Positions 22,501 to 33,442 of a stretch of 64,000 bases of DNA are shown here, in pieces (the first letter of the stretch is position 1; every line of letters starts with the position of its first letter). The stretch spans positions 1-64,000 of the forward strand of contig JBDOQK010000041.1 of the NCBI GenBank assembly GCA_040437565.1. Direction: 5' to 3'. The notes under the pieces were generated by a model that was not told the DNA's origin, made no database searches, and saw only the letters and a program-made list of their open reading frames with translations. The DNA comes from Albugo candida (taxonomy: Eukaryota; Oomycota; Peronosporomycetes; Albuginales). The position numbers and the translations under genes are program-made.

Positions 22501-23546
22501 TTTTTGGAATTTCTTGGCTCAACTAGCAACATCTTATGTTACGGGGCACGCTTTTAGAAAAATGCGACGCTTGATCGNNNNNNNNNNNNNNNNNNNNNNN
22601 NNNNNNNNNNNNNNNNNNNNNNNNNNNNNNNNNNNNNNNNNNNNNNNNNNNNNNNNNNNNNNNNNNNNNNNNNNNNNCAACATCTTATGTTACGGGGCAC
22701 GCTTTTAGAAAAATGCGACGCTTGATCGAACCCCATTCTATTTTTTCACTACCCCAAGCGAGCAGATACAAATGATCGAAGATCTTATCTCGAATGTACG
22801 GAGCGATAAGAGCACTTTTTGTGATCGCGTCAAGTACCATTATGGTTTGCATATGACGAAAACATTCCTAGGTGCCACCAAATCTTCCAGAATCACCTCT
22901 CGCAGCGAGCGTATCGGAAGTGCAAAGTCGATGCTAGAACTACGTTAGTTTCTTGTATCGTTAGTGTCGATAATTCTCCAGCATCGAGCGATCGTGCACT
23001 AGCACAAATTCCATGTCAAGAACGTACGAATTGTATACCTTTTTTGTGAATATAAAATGAGAATAATGACAAATACGCGCAGACCATGCACTAGAAATAA
23101 ATGGCATGTAAATGAAAATTACAATGCGGAAGGTTACTGAACGAGCCGATTTGTGATGACGCTGCTCCTAAGAGCCGGAGTGCTGGAGTAAATTGGTGAG
23201 GGCGAAAACACACCGTCCGTTCGTTCGGCTTGACGTTGTCATGCTGGTGGTGGGCTGGCATCTCTTGATCGCAGGCCAAAAGACCAGAAATTCAAAGTCT
23301 GAGCTCACATGTCTGGTCCTCATTCCTATGCATTCATCCTTCGCATGTCTTCATACATAGACTGCACATGAAAAGGATATAGCCTCGACGACAACAGGTC
23401 CTATCGTCTTGCCATAGTTTGATGATTCGATTTTACAGTTGAGCCTCTCCATAAACTCAAACTAAGATCTCAAGAGTCTTTTTGCGACCTTGGAGCTCCA
23501 GAGGAATGTAGACGCAAGAAACGTGTGCGGAATGTCACCACAGATA
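19600..23546. other. Intergenic, no supportable gene
   Basis: About 3.9 kb follows the MFSD12-like gene. The longest open frames are 22023-22412 (minus, 129 codons) and two overlapping frames at 21168-21540 (minus). None has a motif I recognise. One N-gap is present. The region could hold a decayed gene or element, but nothing seen proves it. Confidence 0.5.
22527..22728. repeat. N-gap flanked by a 51-bp direct copy
   Basis: Bases 22527-22577 equal 22678-22728 around 100 N. This is an unmerged contig overlap. Confidence 0.88.
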
Positions 23547-25327
23547 TGTTCGATATAGACTCGCGCTGTGATAAAAAGGATACTATGTTTAGGTTATTCA
23601 TTCCTCCAGATCACAAACTTTCATGATGCTAAAAGTTCCTCACCAATTAATCGGTTAGTTGTAGCCCTAACGCCTTGTCTATCCTCTGCAGATACCAAAA
23701 ACAAAAGGCTGTGTCATCAGTCGCATCCCGAACCGTTTCGTGTGCCGGTTCTCCACCTCGGCTACAACTCTACCGCTTTGCATATGTGATCGTTTTACCT
23801 CTTCATTTGGTCCGAGGTTCACCAACTCGCACAGCCAAGCGAGCTCTGCCGCGTCCACAGCCTTCGTCATTAGGTCTACAAGTTGCGATTCAGACCGCAC
23901 GTACTTCGCTGATATAACTACACGTTTCGCGTAGTCACGCACAAACTTGAGGTGCACGTCGATGTGTTTCGCCTTCAGGGACGATGTTTCGCAGTCTAGT
24001 TGCTTGAATGCGGATTCGTTGTCCACGTGCACCGTCATAGGCAGTCCGGGCGCTATCCCAATTTCACATAGCATTTCTCGAATGCCAAGCAGCTCGCGCG
24101 CCTGTTCTGACACGGCGACAAACTCTGCTTCCATTGTGTAGAACGAGACGCCACCTTGCTTCTTGGCCTTCCAGCTTGCTGCCATTCCGTTTAAGAGGAT
24201 CACCCCACCACTTAGCGACTTACGATCCGCCTTGTCGGCAGCAAAATCCGCATCCGAGTAGGACTCAGAAGTCACCGTCATGCCCGCGCTCTTCTTTGGG
24301 GTCATGCGCAGCTGGTAACCACGTGTACCCTTGCGGTATCGCGCAATGCGCTTGGCAAGTTTCTAATCTTGGATGCATGGCTGATGCGCCTGGCGCTTCG
24401 CCTCATGGACGGCGAAGGTAATGTCTGGCCGCGTACAGCACGCCACGAACAATAAAAACCCAACAAGATATCGAAGACTCTGGATGCTTGGGCCATCGCC
24501 GTCTGCTGCGATCAGCAGCGCGCTGTCTGCCGATGGAACTTCGTAACAGCCAAACCCAATAGGAGTTCGGGTAAAATTCGCGTCTCCGAGCCCGTTCTCT
24601 CTCAAAAGATCGTCGATGGCACCTTCCTGGGCGACTACGTAGCTTTCATCGTCGTCAACAGCTACTCGCATTCCCAAAAATTTTCTTACGGCGCCTAAGT
24701 TCTTGATTGACAGGATGCCAAGACTCCCAAAAAATGGTCAACAGCTACTCGCATTCCCAAAAATTTTCTTACGGCGCCTAAGTTCTTGATTGACAGGATG
24801 CCAAGACTCCCAAAAAATGGTCAACAGCTACTCGCATTCCCAAAAATTTTCTTACGGCGCCTAAGTTCTTGATTGACAGGATGCCAAGACTCCCAAAAAA
24901 TGGTCAACAGCTACTCGCATTCCCAAAAATTTTCTTACGGCGCCTAAGTTCTTGATTGACAGGATGCCAAGACTCCCAAAAAATGGTCAACAGCTACTCG
25001 CATTCCCAAAAATTTTCTTACGGCGCCTAAGTTCTTGATTGACAGGATGCCAAGACTCCCAAAAAATGGTCAACAGCTACTCGCATTCCCAAAAATTTTC
25101 TTACGGCGCCTAAGTTCTTGATTGACAGGATGCCAAGACTCCCAAAAAATGGTCAACAGCTACTCGCATTCCCAAAAATTTTCTTACGGCGCCTAAGTTC
25201 TTGATTGACAGGATGCCAAGACTCCCAAAAAATGGTCAACAGCTACTCGCATTCCCAAAAATTTTCTTACGGCGCCTAAGTTCTTGATTGACAGGATGCC
25301 AAGACTCCCAAAAAATGGTCAACAGCT
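23547..25327 (-). mobile_element. Copia-type LTR element A, 3' part (fossil)
   Basis: This is a Ty1/Copia-superfamily fossil on minus. Its LTR-derived end starts near 23547 (TGTTCGATATAGAC...). Next comes Copia RNase H (about 23740-24305: SYSDADFAADKADRKSLSG, HVDNESAFKQL, KAKHIDVHLKFVRDYAK), then the C-terminal reverse transcriptase (about 24363-24700). The 5' two-thirds is absent or lost in the N-gap at 25328. The element is broken in several places and carries an internal tandem repeat, listed separately. It belongs to the same family as elements B and C. Confidence 0.85.
24654..25327. repeat. 83-bp tandem repeat, eight full copies
   Basis: An 83-bp unit beginning GTCAACAGCTACTCGCATTC repeats head to tail, starting at 24654, 24737, 24820, 24903, 24986, 25069, 25152 and 25235. 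A 10-bp ninth start at 25318 runs into the N-gap. The copies look identical. The unit is a piece of the Copia reverse transcriptase region. The true copy number is unknown because the gap falls inside or beside the array. Confidence 0.95.
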
Positions 25328-25427
25328 NNNNNNNNNNNNNNNNNNNNNNNNNNNNNNNNNNNNNNNNNNNNNNNNNNNNNNNNNNNNNNNNNNNNNNNNN
25401 NNNNNNNNNNNNNNNNNNNNNNNNNNN
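25328..25427. other. N-gap after the tandem array
   Basis: 100 N of nominal size follow the 83-bp array. The right flank (from 25428) shows no Copia sequence. The gap was probably caused by the array. Confidence 0.9.
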
Positions 25428-28052
25428 AGCACTGAGAAGCTCATTGAGACCAATCAGAATCCTTCGAAAAGCTCAGAATTTGCCTCAGATCAAATTGCTA
25501 TCATCAGTCGAACGCTAACATAGAGTCTTTTTGTCAACAGTATACGCAATAAGGAAAGCCATGGGATGCTAGAAACAATGCTAATGTCTTGGCTGTCGTT
25601 ACACAATTGCAGAAAGTCATATGTTTGCTTTATAGAGTACTGGTGGGGAGAAGGAGCAAATACAAACCATGCAAAATCATCCGCAGATATGGCTTCAGAT
25701 CACTCCACCTCTATACCCCAATCGGTATCGACTCACTTGATACGAAAAGTAGTCAAGTGTTTCAGTACGACAAGTTCCAAACTTGATCTCGATGCACCTC
25801 CTCGTTTCCGATACGTTTCTCAAGGAAATTATAGAGACGTGATCAGTGTTGTGGAACGATCTTTCAAGCCAGCGGCCGAGGAGCCAAATGGAACGTTAGT
25901 ATATCACCGTAAGAATTATATGCATTTGGCGTCGTAAAATCCGGATAAAAGCTTGACACATACAGTGAATGAAGATCGATTAGCGGATACAAAATGTAGC
26001 TTCCGAGTCCTAATGCAAGCAGAATGGGATCTATCTCCAAAATGATCTCGAAAAAAACAGATGAAGAAGTTGGGTAGGTGTTCAGAATATATTGGAATTT
26101 GTGACGCAAATTGCTGAACATTTTGCTGCTGCATGGTCAGAATTTTATTTCCAGCACCAACGCGGTCCGCAGTGAGGCTTTTTGAGATGTAAAGAAAAAG
26201 TCAGAGTCTTTGCTGTATGCTTCCAAGTCGCTTACCGGCTGTCTTAGTATCTGTAAAACAACTTGCTGCAGCAATGTCACAAGTCGACAAACGTTTGATG
26301 AGTGTGACGGCATGTCGAGAAAGTGAGATATTCCACCCTGGCTAATCCTCTCATTACAACCTTCTACTCTCCTTTTCCCACTCATGACTTTATGCATCCC
26401 TTCGGAGGATTCTGAGCCGCGTTAGGTGCTGTACATTTCACAATTGAGTACGTCTGGAAGAACCGGACGTCAAAAATGAAAGATTTGGTGTCGTCATTAC
26501 CATTCGCTTTCTAGAATTTCCCGATAAGCTTCATCATCAATTTTGACTGTCGTGAAGAACAGATGCATTTGATTTCTGCTGGTTTTCGTTTGCTTGAGAT
26601 TGGATGGTACGACTGATTGATCGCCAGTGGAGTTGATTAGTACGTCCCAATAATGTAATAATGACTATAGTATTTTCACCGCACGCATTCGAATTGCTTT
26701 CGATGTGCCACTAGAAGTCGAGCTATCATCTCTTTTCTAATAAAGGGTAAGAGTTTGAAGTGATCGATACTGCTCCTCAATCAGGACATCCAACTCTTGA
26801 GAGAGGCTTTCAAGCATTTGGTGGCATATGACAAGCGGTTGGAATAGGTCTTGCAATCCCTAGCGAGTTGAAAAGTCACAACGGGAGATAAATGAGACGA
26901 CTTGGTTGGGTTCTTGTATGGCCATTCGAAGTAAAGCGTGCAAAAAACTCGAGTTTTTCAGCGATCTGATACAGCTTGAGGTGTTTACAGTACTTGTACA
27001 CCACAGCATTGACTCGATGAATGTAATGATGTGTGATTCTGACGGAATAGGCAACGAAGCAGCTTAGATCCAGTAAGTGGTGATACAATTTGGCAATGTG
27101 TTTGCAAAATACTCTCCCTCATCATGATACGAGTAATGCTATTGAGTTGTGCTTCAGCGTGTGCCATTTGATTGAGATCAGTGCTCATACAGTTCTCTAG
27201 CAATTGCACTATCAACTGAATATGACCATTGTCTACCGCAGCATGAGATCCCGTTGTAAAGGAAACTATCAACTATATGATCAGATCTGAGCTAGCGGAG
27301 GGGCTATCGGCTCCGCAAGTCTTGATAGAAAGGCTTGTGGAGAGAATGGTAAAAATTAGAATTCATTTAAAATGTAGTAATGCCTTTCCTGCTTAAACTA
27401 ACGGCTTCATGTAACCTTCAACTATCATGTCTACACGCGGCATGTCAGATGTACAGTAAATGTATTACTCAATACAGTCAAAATCGACAATGTTGTTGAC
27501 ATCCAGTGACGACTGCCATCACCTTGCAATACGTACATATGGTAAGCATCAAGGAGCCACATATATGCAGAATAAAGCTTCAAAATTCCAAGTAGAATGC
27601 ACGCCGATACTCTATTCCAAGTTCTTATATAATGTAGTTGAGGAACTAGACCAGAGCTAACCATCCTTTTTCTGCCGTAGCATACCACATTAGCGCATTG
27701 AATTCCACATACGTGCTTCATGACCGTAAACACGAAATAGCGGGACTGACTGGATGATGTGAGCGCTCATTAAATCAATTTTAGCGAAAGCCTTTGGAAT
27801 TGCGGAAGACATCCACAGCAGTATCCCAGCCCAGATAAGCATCTACAGCGCTCTTCCGTACTCTGATGGTTGACCTAGATGACTTTCTGTTTCTTTTTCT
27901 GTACACTAAAATTACGTATTACGCCAATACTGCGAGCGTCTATAGTAGCGATGTGCTGTCTCACCTTCTCAGCTACAAGAGGCTGATTCGAACGATACTT
28001 TATGTCATCATTTGACCATTACATGCATTCATTCAGCGCATCAGGTCAAAGA
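25428..28052. other. Mostly anonymous stretch; possible ankyrin-like gene debris
   Basis: No clear gene is present. On minus at about 26985-27272 the piece GSHAAVDNGHIQLIVQLLEN looks like one ankyrin repeat, but it stands alone. Other minus-strand frames at 25864-26397 and 26860-27088 could be exons of the same gene or shadows. The plus frame 25566-25937 (123 codons) has no motif I know. A broken ankyrin gene is the best guess for 26800-27300, at low confidence. Confidence 0.3.
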
Positions 28053-28288
28053 TGCTCGATATAGACTTGCACTGTGATAAAAGAATACTATATTTAGGTT
28101 ATTCCTGTCGACAGCTCACACACTTTCATGCTGCTAAGTTTTTCTCGCCGTGAGCTCCTCACCAATCAATCGGTTGGTTGTAGCCCTAACGCCTTGTCTA
28201 TCCTATGCAGTTACCAAAAACAATAAGGGTTGTGTCGCCAGTAGCATCCCGAACCGTTTCGTGTGGAGGTTCTCATTCCCTTTCAACA
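28053..28288 (-). repeat. 3' LTR of element B
   Basis: This 236-bp LTR starts TG and ends CA, and is preceded by AAAGA. It is related along its length to the LTRs at 32806-33037 and 40785-41002 and to the left end of element A. Confidence 0.88.
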
Positions 28289-31200
28289 CTCCTCCTGGGC
28301 TACGGCTCCACCGCTTTGCATAATTCATCGTTTGACCTTTGCATCTGGTTCGAGTCTCACCAACTCACATCCACGCGAGCTTTGCCGCATCCACAGCCTT
28401 TGTCATTAGGTCTGCAAGTTGCAATTCAGACCGCGCGTACTTCGCCAATATAACTTCACGTTTCGCGTTGTCACGCACAAACTTGAGGCGCACGTGGATG
28501 GGTTTCGTTTTCAGGGACGATGTATCACCGTCTAGCTACTTGATGGCGGCTTGGTTGTCGATGTGCAGCGTCATAGGCAGTTCGTGCGCCATCTCGATTT
28601 CACATAGCATTTTTCGGATGCCAAGCACATCGCGCTCCTGTTCCGACGCGGCAACAAACCTATGCTTCCATGGTGGGGAGCGATACGCCACCTTGAATCT
28701 TGGCCGTCCAGTTTACTGCTATTCCGTTTAGGAGGATCACACCACCAGTTAGCGACTTACGATCCGCCTTGTCGGCAGCAAAATCCGCATCCGAGTAGGA
28801 CTCTCAAGTCACCGTCATGCCCGCGCTCTTCTTTGGGGTCATGCGCAGCTTGTAAACACGTGTACCCTTAAGGTCGTGCAATGCGCTTGGCAGTTTTATT
28901 ATCACGGATGCGTGGCTGATATGTCTGGTGCATCGCCTTATGGACGGCGAAGGCAATGTCTGGCTGCGTACAGCGCGCCACCCGCAGTACAGTAAACTCC
29001 CAACGAGAGATTGAAAACTCCGTATTCTTGGGCCATCGCCGTCTGTTGCGATCAGCAGCGCGCTGTCTGCCGATGGAGCTTTGTAACAGTCTGACCCAAT
29101 AGGAGTTCGGGTAGAATTCGAATCTTCGAGTCCGTGCTCTCTCAGAAGATCGCCGATGGCACTTTCCTGGTCGATCACGTAGCTTTCATGGTCGTCGACA
29201 GCTACTTGCATTCCCAAAAATTTGCTCAAGGCGCCTAAGTCCTTGATTGCAAGGCTGCCAAGGCTCGCAAAAAAACGGTCAACAGCTTCCACACGTGCCG
29301 GTCGCGAGCAGAAACATATACTCTGACCACGACGAGATCGCTTCCATCCTTCTTTCAGTACAAGCACATGTCCGACGCGCACTGCTTTATTCTAGAAGGC
29401 GAGCATGTAGTAATTAGCTCCACAGCCTTCCGGCCTGTTTAAGGCCGTGAAGGCTCTTGCGAACTTGCAGCACAAGATCACTCACGCTTGCTGCTCATAG
29501 TTTATTGACGGTATCGCTGCTTACGACCATCCCTTTGGGCAATTTCAGTAGATCGCGAGGTTGGCCACTTTATCGGCCTTAACGTAGGCGTTGGGGATGT
29601 CACCATGTTTTGCGTGGACCCCCCCCCACGTAGCCGCGAGAGCCATTATCACGTTGAAGGTTGACATATCCATCACTGTTAGAACATAATCAACTCCAAA
29701 CACTTGCTCGTTTCCACCCGCTACGATACGTGCTTTGAGACGCTCAACATCTCCGTCGGCGTTCGTCTTCGTCTTATACACCCTCTTTGTGTGGAGTGCG
29801 TTGCTACCGACTGAACGTTTTATGAGGCGCCAGACGTCGCTGCCTTCAAGCGCTTTTGGTTCTTCATGCATTACAATTTGCCAATCCTTACTTTTCGCGC
29901 TTCCCATCGCTTTCCCGTAGTTCTTTGGGTCTCGTTCATACACGTGGTTGACAACACTCGTGTTACTACTACTGCCTCCTCCTGCGCAGCGAATTTCTGC
30001 GCGCGCTTCGTCACACCACGCGCTGGGCACGTTTGACGTTGTTGCCTGTGCCGCTTCCGGCGCTGTCGCTCACGATGCTTTCGTCATCGCTGCAAGGTTC
30101 GTTATCTTGGGTGCATGTGGCGTGGCTTGGTCATCGCGTTCGATTGCGCATTGGAGCTGTCTGTTCTGCTCATCGCTGAGCGTCGAAACATTTTTAATAT
30201 GCTGCGTGACAATCACGACATTGTCTTTCTTCAAGAAGACTCTGTACCCTTTAGTCTCGTCACCCATCCCGAATATGATACCAGCATGTGCTCACCGCGC
30301 CAGCGAAGTTTTGATAGGGGTCTCGGTAAAACGTGCAAACCGAGCCGAAAACCACCACATCGCACAAGTCTGGGGCCACCTTGGTAAGTACTTGAAGTGT
30401 TGATGCGCTGCATAAATTTGAACTCGTCAGACTTCGGTTCAAGATCTAGATTGCGTAATAGACGGCGTCGCCCCAGAAGAACAAATGCAAGCGACTTGCG
30501 AAGATCATGGAACGCTCCATGCTGAGAACGGTCCGATGCATTCGCTCTGTCTTCCCGTTCGACGATTGATTTCGTGGTTCAAAGACCCGGTGAGGGACGC
30601 CTGTACGCTTGCAAAACAGGTCAACGTTCCCTTACTTGATCCCACCGTCCGTCCTGACTACATGAATACGACAATTAATTCGCTTTTCGAAAAACACCAA
30701 AAAGTGTTCTAACTTGTTTGAAGCCTTGTCCTTGGTCGGAGCCAGGAACAGACGGCAATAGTGGGTCTTGTGGTCGACAAAGTTTACAAGGTATTGGTTG
30801 CCTTGGCGGTCCTTAGGCGTCATGGGGCCTTTCAATTCCGAGCGGATAACTTCCCCAATCCTGTCGATTGGCGAGTTAATGTCGCTGTCGTTTCTCGATT
30901 GAGCATTTTTTGTCTGCTTTCCTTCGGCGCATGAGAGACACGTAAATTGTCGCCTGTTCGTCAGCTTGATTCCCGACGCGGGGTCCGTTGCCATTAGCTC
31001 TACAATGTCATACGACGGGTGTCCGAGTCGCTTGGTGGAATTGCATAAGCGTCCCACTTTGTGTGTCCGGCGTAGGATCTGCCGTTGCTTCTTCAGACAG
31101 GATTATCATGAGAACGTCACCTGGAGTGCCTCTTCCATACAATTTCGACGCTGTTTGAACGTAGAGAACATTACTTTTCATCTTCAAATCGAAAGCCACT

Positions 31201-32790
31201 TCTCCGCTACTGCGTTCGACGAGCACGCGCGTTGAACCATCATACTTCAGACCAAAACCTCTGAGCTCGAGCTTACCGTACGATACGATGTTGCGCTCGA
31301 GCTGAGTCGCTAGGTAAACGTCGGTGAGCTTGACCGTGCGCTCCTTTCGTTCTGCCATCATCCGCAGGTGGACGCTTCCGACTCTTGTTATCATTAACGT
31401 CTCTCCATCCGCCATGTTACAACCATGGCTGCAGTCCCTTCTTCCTCCAACAAGCTTTCGTCGTTCACAAGGTGTAGACTTGAGCCACTATCCAAAATCC
31501 ATTGGTCTGGTTCCTTCTTTGCACCGCCATCTGCTGGGACCAGATCCTTGATCTTTCTGTTGGGTGTCGAGATTTCGATCTTTCTTCCGACGTTCGTCAT
31601 AGCCAGAACGAGATCCGCACCACCTCTGCCGCGACGTTCTCCGTGATTCTTTCTATCTCGGCTGCGACAGTCAGCCTTGATGTGCCCGGGGTTTCCGCAG
31701 CTAAAACACACGCGCGACTCTTTCTTTGTTGACACCTCGTCTACATGAGCGACGACATCTAGTCCTAGCGTACGGCCCTTGCGCGTCTTAAGCTCCACAG
31801 ACTGTGAAAAGTGGGCGAGCTGCTTGGCTTGACGGAGATAGTCGGATCTCAAATTGTCGTACTTGGCCATGAGTACTGTGATCAGGTCTTCTCACGCATA
31901 ATGCACGATTTTGTCTAGCATCTGTTGATCCGCTCTACCACATGCGCCCCTCGCGGCGACAAAGTAGAGATAGTGTTCTGGCCAGCTTCGCTTAGGGTCT
32001 TCATGCGCCGTAAAGAGCTGTTACGACTGGGACGCCGTGATCGTGGTCTTGAAAGTCTGTAGTAGCCTTTCCATGACATGGTTTAGTGTCGGTAGTTGCG
32101 TCCACCACACATCCAACTGCTTGTTGTAATAGCATTCTTCTGTGCCACTCAAATAGTGTCCAATGAAGTCAGCTTTGACTTCTTCGGACCAGACAGAACC
32201 GCACGCGTGCTATGCCATTGTGACCTGTCTCAAGAACGTTCGCCCCCAGTCAAGGAATCCGGAGCCGAGCCTATGGTAGAGCTCCCTCCCGTCAAACTTC
32301 CTGATTGCCAGCTTCCGCTGACGTGCGTCTGGAATTGGATGCACAGGCCTCTCTGCCTTGGGCTCGTGCTGATGCCTCTGTTGCGCGGGGAAGCGCTGTC
32401 ACGGCTTCGCTGTCACTTAATGCGGCCCGAGTGTCTCAACGTGCACTTCATGCGCCAGCGACGCTTCTTGTCGCCTCGGTGGCGAATTCCCAAGCGCGTC
32501 TAGGTGCATTGGAACCGCGTTTCCCATTTTGCGCCCGATCAAAGAGCTACAAATAACCCTCTCGGTCGCGCCTCGCAGTCGCTCATTTTCGTCGATCTTC
32601 ATCTGAGACGCTTCCATGCGCTCCATGCGACCTTCGAGCCCCATGAGCCTCTTGAGTATCCTTTCGTTTGCGCCCGAGCCAGTTTCGTGGGCTCGTGGTT
32701 CGACGACAATGGCAGGCGCCGATATGGCCCTTTCGTTGCCGGTAGTTGGCCGCCTTCTGCCGGGTTGCTGGTGTCGTCGTCGTAGTTCGT

Positions 32791-32805
32791 ACTTGGGCTC
32801 ATAAC
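32791..32805 (-). other. Primer binding site of element B (half-tRNA type)
   Basis: Next to the 5' LTR, the minus strand reads GTTATGAGCCCAAG. This is complementary to the anticodon stem-loop of eukaryotic initiator tRNA-Met (GGGCUCAUAAC), not to its 3' CCA end. Priming from a cleaved half-tRNA is established for Drosophila copia and yeast Ty5. Confidence 0.75.
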
Positions 32806-33037
32806 TGGTTCGATATAGACTTGCACTGTGATAAAAAATATACTATAGTTAGCTTATTCCTGCCTACAGTTCACACACTTTCGTGCTGCTTATACTTTCT
32901 TCCCGTGAGTTCCTCACCGATCAATCGGTTCTAGCCCTAACGCCTTGTCAATCCTATGTAGATACTAAAAACAAAAAGTTTGTGTCGTCAGTCGCATCCC
33001 GAACCGTTTCGTGTGCAGATTCCCATTCTTTTCAACA
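32806..33037 (-). repeat. 5' LTR of element B
   Basis: This 232-bp LTR is the partner of 28053-28288 and is followed by the target duplication AAAGA at 33038-33042. It shares the block ATCCCGAACCGTTTCGTGTG with its partner. Confidence 0.88.
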
Positions 33038-33292
33038 AAAGACTCAATCGATGTAATGTTTTACATAATTGCATCCCCTGCTCCCATATCGAAGTATCGT
33101 GTGAATTCGAATCATTGCCCTAAATAAAAGCCTTCGTCTCACAAGTATGCGACATTCGGGCATGTACCGCTGTATTCACAATAGAAGCTATTCCCTGTGT
33201 GCTGACAATCCGAAAGCAATGTGGATAACGGGCGGTCAAAATTACATTACGTCTACTGCCCTAGCCCTACCTATTCAGAGTCGTCACCGTGA

Positions 33293-33442
33293 TGTCTGGA
33301 AGATGGTCGATATGTATAATGTCATTTAACGACTGTGCTGTTTCAGATAGTGTGCGATGTTGAAGTTTGTACGCGGACAGGATACATAGGAAATGCATAT
33401 GATACATTTTAGCACTAAACACAGAGGAAGGGGGAGTTAATA
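33293..33442 (+). repeat. 5' LTR of element D
   Basis: It shares GGTCGATATGTA, AATGTCATTTAAC, GCGATGTTGAAGTTT and ACATAGGAAATGCAT with 37176-37345. The outer edge is approximate. Confidence 0.75.

Larger units (their letters stand above)
28053..33037 (-). mobile_element. Copia-type LTR element B, full length (fossil)
   Basis: This is a Ty1/Copia-superfamily element on minus, 4,985 bp, with LTRs at 28053-28288 (3') and 32806-33037 (5'). The 5-bp target duplication AAAGA lies at 28048-28052 and 33038-33042. Parts in transcript order are gag (about 32700-31530) with a CCHC knuckle (CFSCGNPGHIKADC), protease (WILDSGSS, about 31460), GAG-pre-integrase (31000-31400), integrase remnant (30480-31050), reverse transcriptase (28880-30030) and RNase H (28370-28870). 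The primer site beside the 5' LTR is listed separately. The LTRs differ by roughly 15-20% by eye, so the insertion is old. The coding region is broken many times. Confidence 0.92.

Noticed and set aside
24654-25327. CRISPR-like array
   Set aside because: The units are directly adjacent with no unique spacers, and the unit is part of a Copia reverse transcriptase region in a eukaryotic window.
26985-27272. A complete ankyrin-repeat gene
   Set aside because: Only one repeat-like segment is visible and the neighbouring frames do not connect clearly. It is listed as possible debris.
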